A stretch of DNA of 64,000 bases from positions 151,729-215,728 of the forward strand of contig NZ_JANUGX010000005.1 in NCBI RefSeq assembly GCF_024753245.1, given 5' to 3'. The translations under genes were made by a program, and so were the position numbers. The notes beneath the pieces were generated by a model. It saw only the letters and a list, made by a program, of their open reading frames with translations. It ran no database searches and was not told the DNA's origin. This stretch comes from Massilia norwichensis. Lineage in GTDB: Bacteria; Pseudomonadota; Gammaproteobacteria; Burkholderiales; Burkholderiaceae_D. Positions within the stretch are counted from its first letter, which is position 1, and each line of letters opens with the position of its first letter. Below, in pieces: positions 61,547-64,000 of this stretch.

Positions 61547-62410
61547 ATGAGCACCTCCCCTCTCCCTCACGACGCCCCGGTCGGCATCTTCGATTCCGGC
61601 GTCGGCGGCCTGTCGGTCCTGCGCCATATCCGCGCCCAGCTGCCGCACGAACACCTGATCTATGTCGCCGACTCCGGCTTCGCCCCCTACGGCGACAAGC
61701 CGGAAGACGTGGTCGCCGAACGCTCGCTGACGATCGCCCGCTTCCTCATCGCCCGCGGCGCCAAGGCGCTGGTCGTGGCCTGCAATACGGCCACGGTGGC
61801 GGCCGTGAAGCTGCTGCGCGCGCGCTTTCCCGAGATGCCCATCGTCGGCGTCGAGCCGGGCCTGAAACCGGCCGCCGCGACGACGCGCAACGGCAGGGTC
61901 GGCGTGCTGGCCACCGAGCGGACGCTGGCTGGTGCGAAATTTTTGAAATTGCGCGACGAGATCGCGGCAAGCACCGGCGCCACCTTCCTGCTGCAGCCCT
62001 GCCAGGGCCTGGCCGACCAGATCGAATTCGGCGAACTCGATTCCGCCGCGACCACCGCCATGCTCGAGCGCTACATCGCCCCGCTGCTGGCGCAGGGCGC
62101 CGATACCCTGGTTCTGGGCTGCACCCACTATCCGCTGGTGCAGGCCTCGATCGAGCAGGTGATCGCGTCTTGCGGCGCGCGCGGGGTCGTTCTCATCGAT
62201 ACCGGCGATGCGGTGGCACGCCAATTGGGGCGCCTGCTGGAAGCCGGCGGTCTGCTGCGCCATGTCGATGCGCAGGTGCCGGCGCGGCTGGAGGGCTATA
62301 CGAGCGCCAGCGCGACCGCGCTGTCGGCGGCCTTCAACAGCCTGGTCGGCATCGATCCACCGGTCCAGGAAACCGATTTTGCCGAGCGCAGCACTGTTGG
62401 GCACATTTAG
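61547..62410 (+). CDS. murI: Glutamate racemase
   Basis: A 287-residue racemase with both catalytic cysteines: Cys79 (VVACNTATVAA) and the one in LGCTHYPLV near residue 191, and the start motif VGIFDSGVGGLSVL. It makes D-glutamate for peptidoglycan. The start is the ATG 12 bases after a repeat element; no standard ribosome site is seen, and the frame is open upstream through the repeat. The 3' end is followed at once by the tRNA-His promoter. Confidence 0.95.
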   Translation: MSTSPLPHDAPVGIFDSGVGGLSVLRHIRAQLPHEHLIYVADSGFAPYGDKPEDVVAERSLTIARFLIARGAKALVVACNTATVAAVKLLRARFPEMPIVGVEPGLKPAAATTRNGRVGVLATERTLAGAKFLKLRDEIAASTGATFLLQPCQGLADQIEFGELDSAATTAMLERYIAPLLAQGADTLVLGCTHYPLVQASIEQVIASCGARGVVLIDTGDAVARQLGRLLEAGGLLRHVDAQVPARLEGYTSASATALSAAFNSLVGIDPPVQETDFAERSTVGHI

Positions 62411-62412
62411 AT

Positions 62413-62441
62413 TTGCCAGATCGGGAAGGTGCCGCTATAAT
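62413..62441 (+). promoter_or_regulatory. Promoter of tRNA-His
   Basis: -35 TTGCCA at 62413-62418, a 17-bp spacer and perfect -10 TATAAT at 62436-62441, three bases after the murI stop codon. The predicted start is near 62448; the leader forms a 10-bp perfect hairpin (62446-62472). Confidence 0.85.
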
Positions 62442-62483
62442 CTTGTTCTGTCTCGGCAACAACGAGACAGAAAGCAAGACAGT

Positions 62484-62560
62484 GGTGGCTGTAGCTCAGT
62501 TGGTAGAGTCCAGGATTGTGATTCCTGTTGTCGTGGGTTCGAGTCCCATCAGCCACCCCA
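62484..62560 (+). tRNA. tRNA-His (anticodon GTG)
   Basis: Acceptor stem GTGGCTG with CAGCCAC, an extra 5' G (position -1) facing C73 as is specific to tRNA-His, anticodon loop TTGTGAT, T-loop GGTTCGAGTCC and an encoded CCA. Confidence 0.95.
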
Positions 62561-62577
62561 AGAATTCAGTAGTAGAA

Positions 62578-62613
62578 AACGGGTTACAAGCGTTATCGCT
62601 GTAACCCGTTTTT
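62578..62613 (+). terminator. Terminator of tRNA-His
   Basis: An 11-bp stem AACGGGTTACA with TGTAACCCGTT, extended after one bulged A by GCG/CGC around a TTAT loop, then TTTTTG. It isolates the tRNA from the immunity gene downstream. Confidence 0.9.
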
Positions 62614-62712
62614 GTTTTTGGAAGATGCATTCCGTCGCTGAGTTGACGCTAACCAAGTTGACGTAATCCACGACTGCGACGATTTCTCCCTCACATCACG
62701 ATGGAGAAACCG

Positions 62713-63075
62713 ATGCAACGATCCCTCCTCCTTGCCTTATTGCTGCCGGCCATATCAAGCGCAGCGCCCTACCCCTACACGATGAGCGGCGACAAGTTCG
62801 TCAAGATGATGGGCGCGCTCACGTCCCGGCCGGATGATGGCGATGCCTATATGCAGCGCGAAAAAGCCTACAGCTACCTGGATGGCGTCCGCGATGGCAC
62901 CGAGGGAACGGTGTGGTGCGATGTCGGTGAATACAAAACGCCCGACATGGCGTACGAAGTGGCAGACAAGATCGCCAAGCTGCCAGCGCCTGAGCGCAAG
63001 AAGAATGCATCGCTGCTCATTCGGGAACAGTTGAAGCGCATGTATCCGTGCCACCAGGCTGGGAGCCGGCCATGA
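62713..63075 (+). CDS. Rap1a/Tai4-family type VI immunity protein
   Basis: A 120-residue protein with a signal peptide (SLLLALLLPAISSAA) and the Rap1a/Tai pattern: AYSYLDGVRDGTEGTVWCDV, a helical middle, and the C-terminal REQLKRMYPCH, with two cysteines likely paired in the periplasm. Members protect against Tae4-type amidases. GGAG lies six bases before the chosen ATG (another in-frame ATG is four codons upstream). The stop overlaps the start of the tae4-like gene (ATGA), an immunity-first order. Confidence 0.82.
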   Translation: MQRSLLLALLLPAISSAAPYPYTMSGDKFVKMMGALTSRPDDGDAYMQREKAYSYLDGVRDGTEGTVWCDVGEYKTPDMAYEVADKIAKLPAPERKKNASLLIREQLKRMYPCHQAGSRP

Positions 63076-63514
63076 AGCCGTCCTTCTCGGCCTTGATGGC
63101 TCGTTACCCAAGATCGGAAGTCAGGGCGGTTCTCTACAAACAGATCGGTTGGGACGATGTCATCGATCATCCGGCATTTCAGGATACTTGCGCTATCCGC
63201 ATGAGCATCGCCCTTCTCGGCGCTGGCGTGCCGGTCCGTTAAAGGGGCGCCGGATCGAGACCGGCCAAGGACGCCTGTCTCATGCGCTCAAAAAACTGTG
63301 GGGTCAGCCAGAAGTTTACAAGGACGAAACTGCAGCGAACGAGGGCATCGGCTCGCGCCAGGGCGTGGTGTCGTTCTTCAGGATTCGCATCCTTAGCGTT
63401 CCAAGCAATGGCGGACATATCGATCTTGTCTACCCGGCCGGGAATGGCTTTCACAGATGCGCGCGAAGCTGCTACTTCGATTCAGCTGAGGTGTGGTTCT
63501 GGCCACTGGACTAG
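63072..63514 (+). pseudogene. Tae4-like type VI amidase effector, broken by a one-base frameshift
   Basis: The first frame (63072-63242) reads MKPSFSALMARYP, IGWDDVIDHPAFQDTCAIRM with the catalytic Cys40, then stops at TAA after GAGVPVR. The second frame, from about 63239 to 63514, continues LKGRRIETGQGRLSHALKKL, then GIGSRQGVVSFFRI, GGHIDLVYP with the catalytic His, and CYFDSAEVWFWPLD. Joined, they match a Tae4 peptidoglycan amidase of about 147 residues. One base appears to be missing near 63237-63241. No classical slippery heptamer is in the right frame, so programmed frameshifting is unlikely. Either a real inactivation or a sequencing error. Confidence 0.85.
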
Positions 63515-63524
63515 TAGCCATATC

Positions 63525-63935
63525 TCACCGGCACCGAAACTCCATCGACCCCGGCATCAGCGCATCCCCGCGAATCCGCCGCTTGCCCACGCAACGCGCC
63601 GCACTACGCGCATCGAAGCGGACGAAGCGGTTGGTGCCGGTGTACAGGCAATTCACCTGATAGACCATCGCGCGCCGGCCCGCCTTCATGTTCCACGACT
63701 GAAACAAGGTGCCGCCGACCTGCCACTCCCGCTCCGGCAGCCCTTCCGCCAGCCCTCGTTCGTCGGCGCGCGTGCTCGGCAGGTAGCTGAGCACGCGCGC
63801 CCGGTCCAGTCTGGATTTCGGCAGCTTCCAGTCGGCGGGGGCATTGATGGGACACTCCAGCACGGCCGCCTGGGCCGACCCGGCGATCAGCAGCAACGCC
63901 GCCAAGACGAATTTCTTATCAACAATGTAAAGCAT
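63525..63935 (-). CDS. Small secreted protein, STY0301-like
   Basis: A 136-residue protein with a signal peptide (VLAALLLIAGSAQA) and cysteines in LECPINAP, QVNCLYTG, ARCVGK and FRCR. The spacing recalls the STY0301 group of small exported proteins of unknown function; I am not certain. It is convergent with the broken amidase gene with a gap of only 10 bp, and may belong to the same accessory segment. Confidence 0.6.
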   Translation of the reverse strand: MLYIVDKKFVLAALLLIAGSAQAAVLECPINAPADWKLPKSRLDRARVLSYLPSTRADERGLAEGLPEREWQVGGTLFQSWNMKAGRRAMVYQVNCLYTGTNRFVRFDARSAARCVGKRRIRGDALMPGSMEFRCR

Positions 63936-64000
63936 GGTGTTATTCCGACAATATGCGGACTTCCCATGCTAGGCAGCCGGCATACGGCAGGCTTGGCCAA

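Noticed and set aside
63230..63250. Programmed -1 frameshift in the Tae4-like gene
   Set aside because: A -1 shift would join the frames, but there is no X-XXY-YYZ slippery heptamer in the incoming frame and no evident stimulatory hairpin. Known Tae4 genes are read in a single frame.

Overview
The window looks like chromosomal DNA of a high-GC betaproteobacterium, most likely an Oxalobacteraceae member of the Massilia/Telluria/Duganella kind. That assignment is inferred from the gene content: large TonB-dependent receptors beside glycoside hydrolases, a PEP-CTERM protein, a kdpFABC-DE operon, class I fumarase, a lipase with its foldase, and several GGDEF proteins. There is no rRNA, phage, insertion sequence or CRISPR array. 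Almost all of the sequence is coding.

Positions 1-21.3 kb hold one arabinose/arabinan locus, all on the minus strand. It contains two large TonB-dependent receptors, a GPH-type sugar symporter, and enzymes of families GH43 (two), GH51, GH97 and GH127 (cut by the window edge). It also encodes aldose epimerase and a non-phosphorylative pentose route: SDR dehydrogenase, SMP-30 lactonase, IlvD/Edd dehydratase, an FAH-fold AraD1-like enzyme and a ketoglutarate-semialdehyde dehydrogenase. Three promoters (upstream of the dehydratase and of each receptor) share one layout: an 18-bp palindrome, 17 nt, a TTGG(A/C)T -35 box, and an 18-bp spacer to the -10 box. They appear to form one regulon, but its regulator is not in the window.

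Positions 21.4-26.5 kb carry a UDG-fold protein, a PAS/GGDEF/EAL protein whose LOV-like motif has lost its cysteine, an OhrR-type regulator and a membrane diguanylate cyclase. Positions 26.6-35.5 kb hold the potassium-uptake operon (an extra micropeptide, kdpF, A, B, C, D, E) and an outer-membrane protein. Then come another GAF/PAS/GGDEF protein, an AT-richer non-coding stretch, and a three-gene molybdenum aldehyde oxidoreductase (PaoABC-like, no Tat signal). A TonB receptor, a PEP-CTERM protein, a degenerate receiver, and a GH20 hexosaminidase with a NagP-like transporter (chitin/GlcNAc use) follow.

Positions 49.3-51 kb hold a compact type VI secretion cassette: Hcp, a MepA/M74-like peptidoglycan endopeptidase and a small secreted probable immunity protein, ended by a strong terminator against tRNA-Ser(GGA). 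A second cassette follows tRNA-His near the right end: a Rap1a/Tai4-like immunity gene and a Tae4 amidase gene broken by a one-base frameshift. Between them lie a small HTH protein, a VOC protein, an unusual fusion (polysaccharide deacetylase, caspase-like peptidase, EF-hand-like loop, TPR), a lipase/foldase pair, a KTSC protein, acetyl-CoA synthetase, a UPF0114 protein, fumarase and glutamate racemase.

Two short palindromic repeat families are scattered through the window. One copy supplies part of a signal peptide and another supplies a stop codon.
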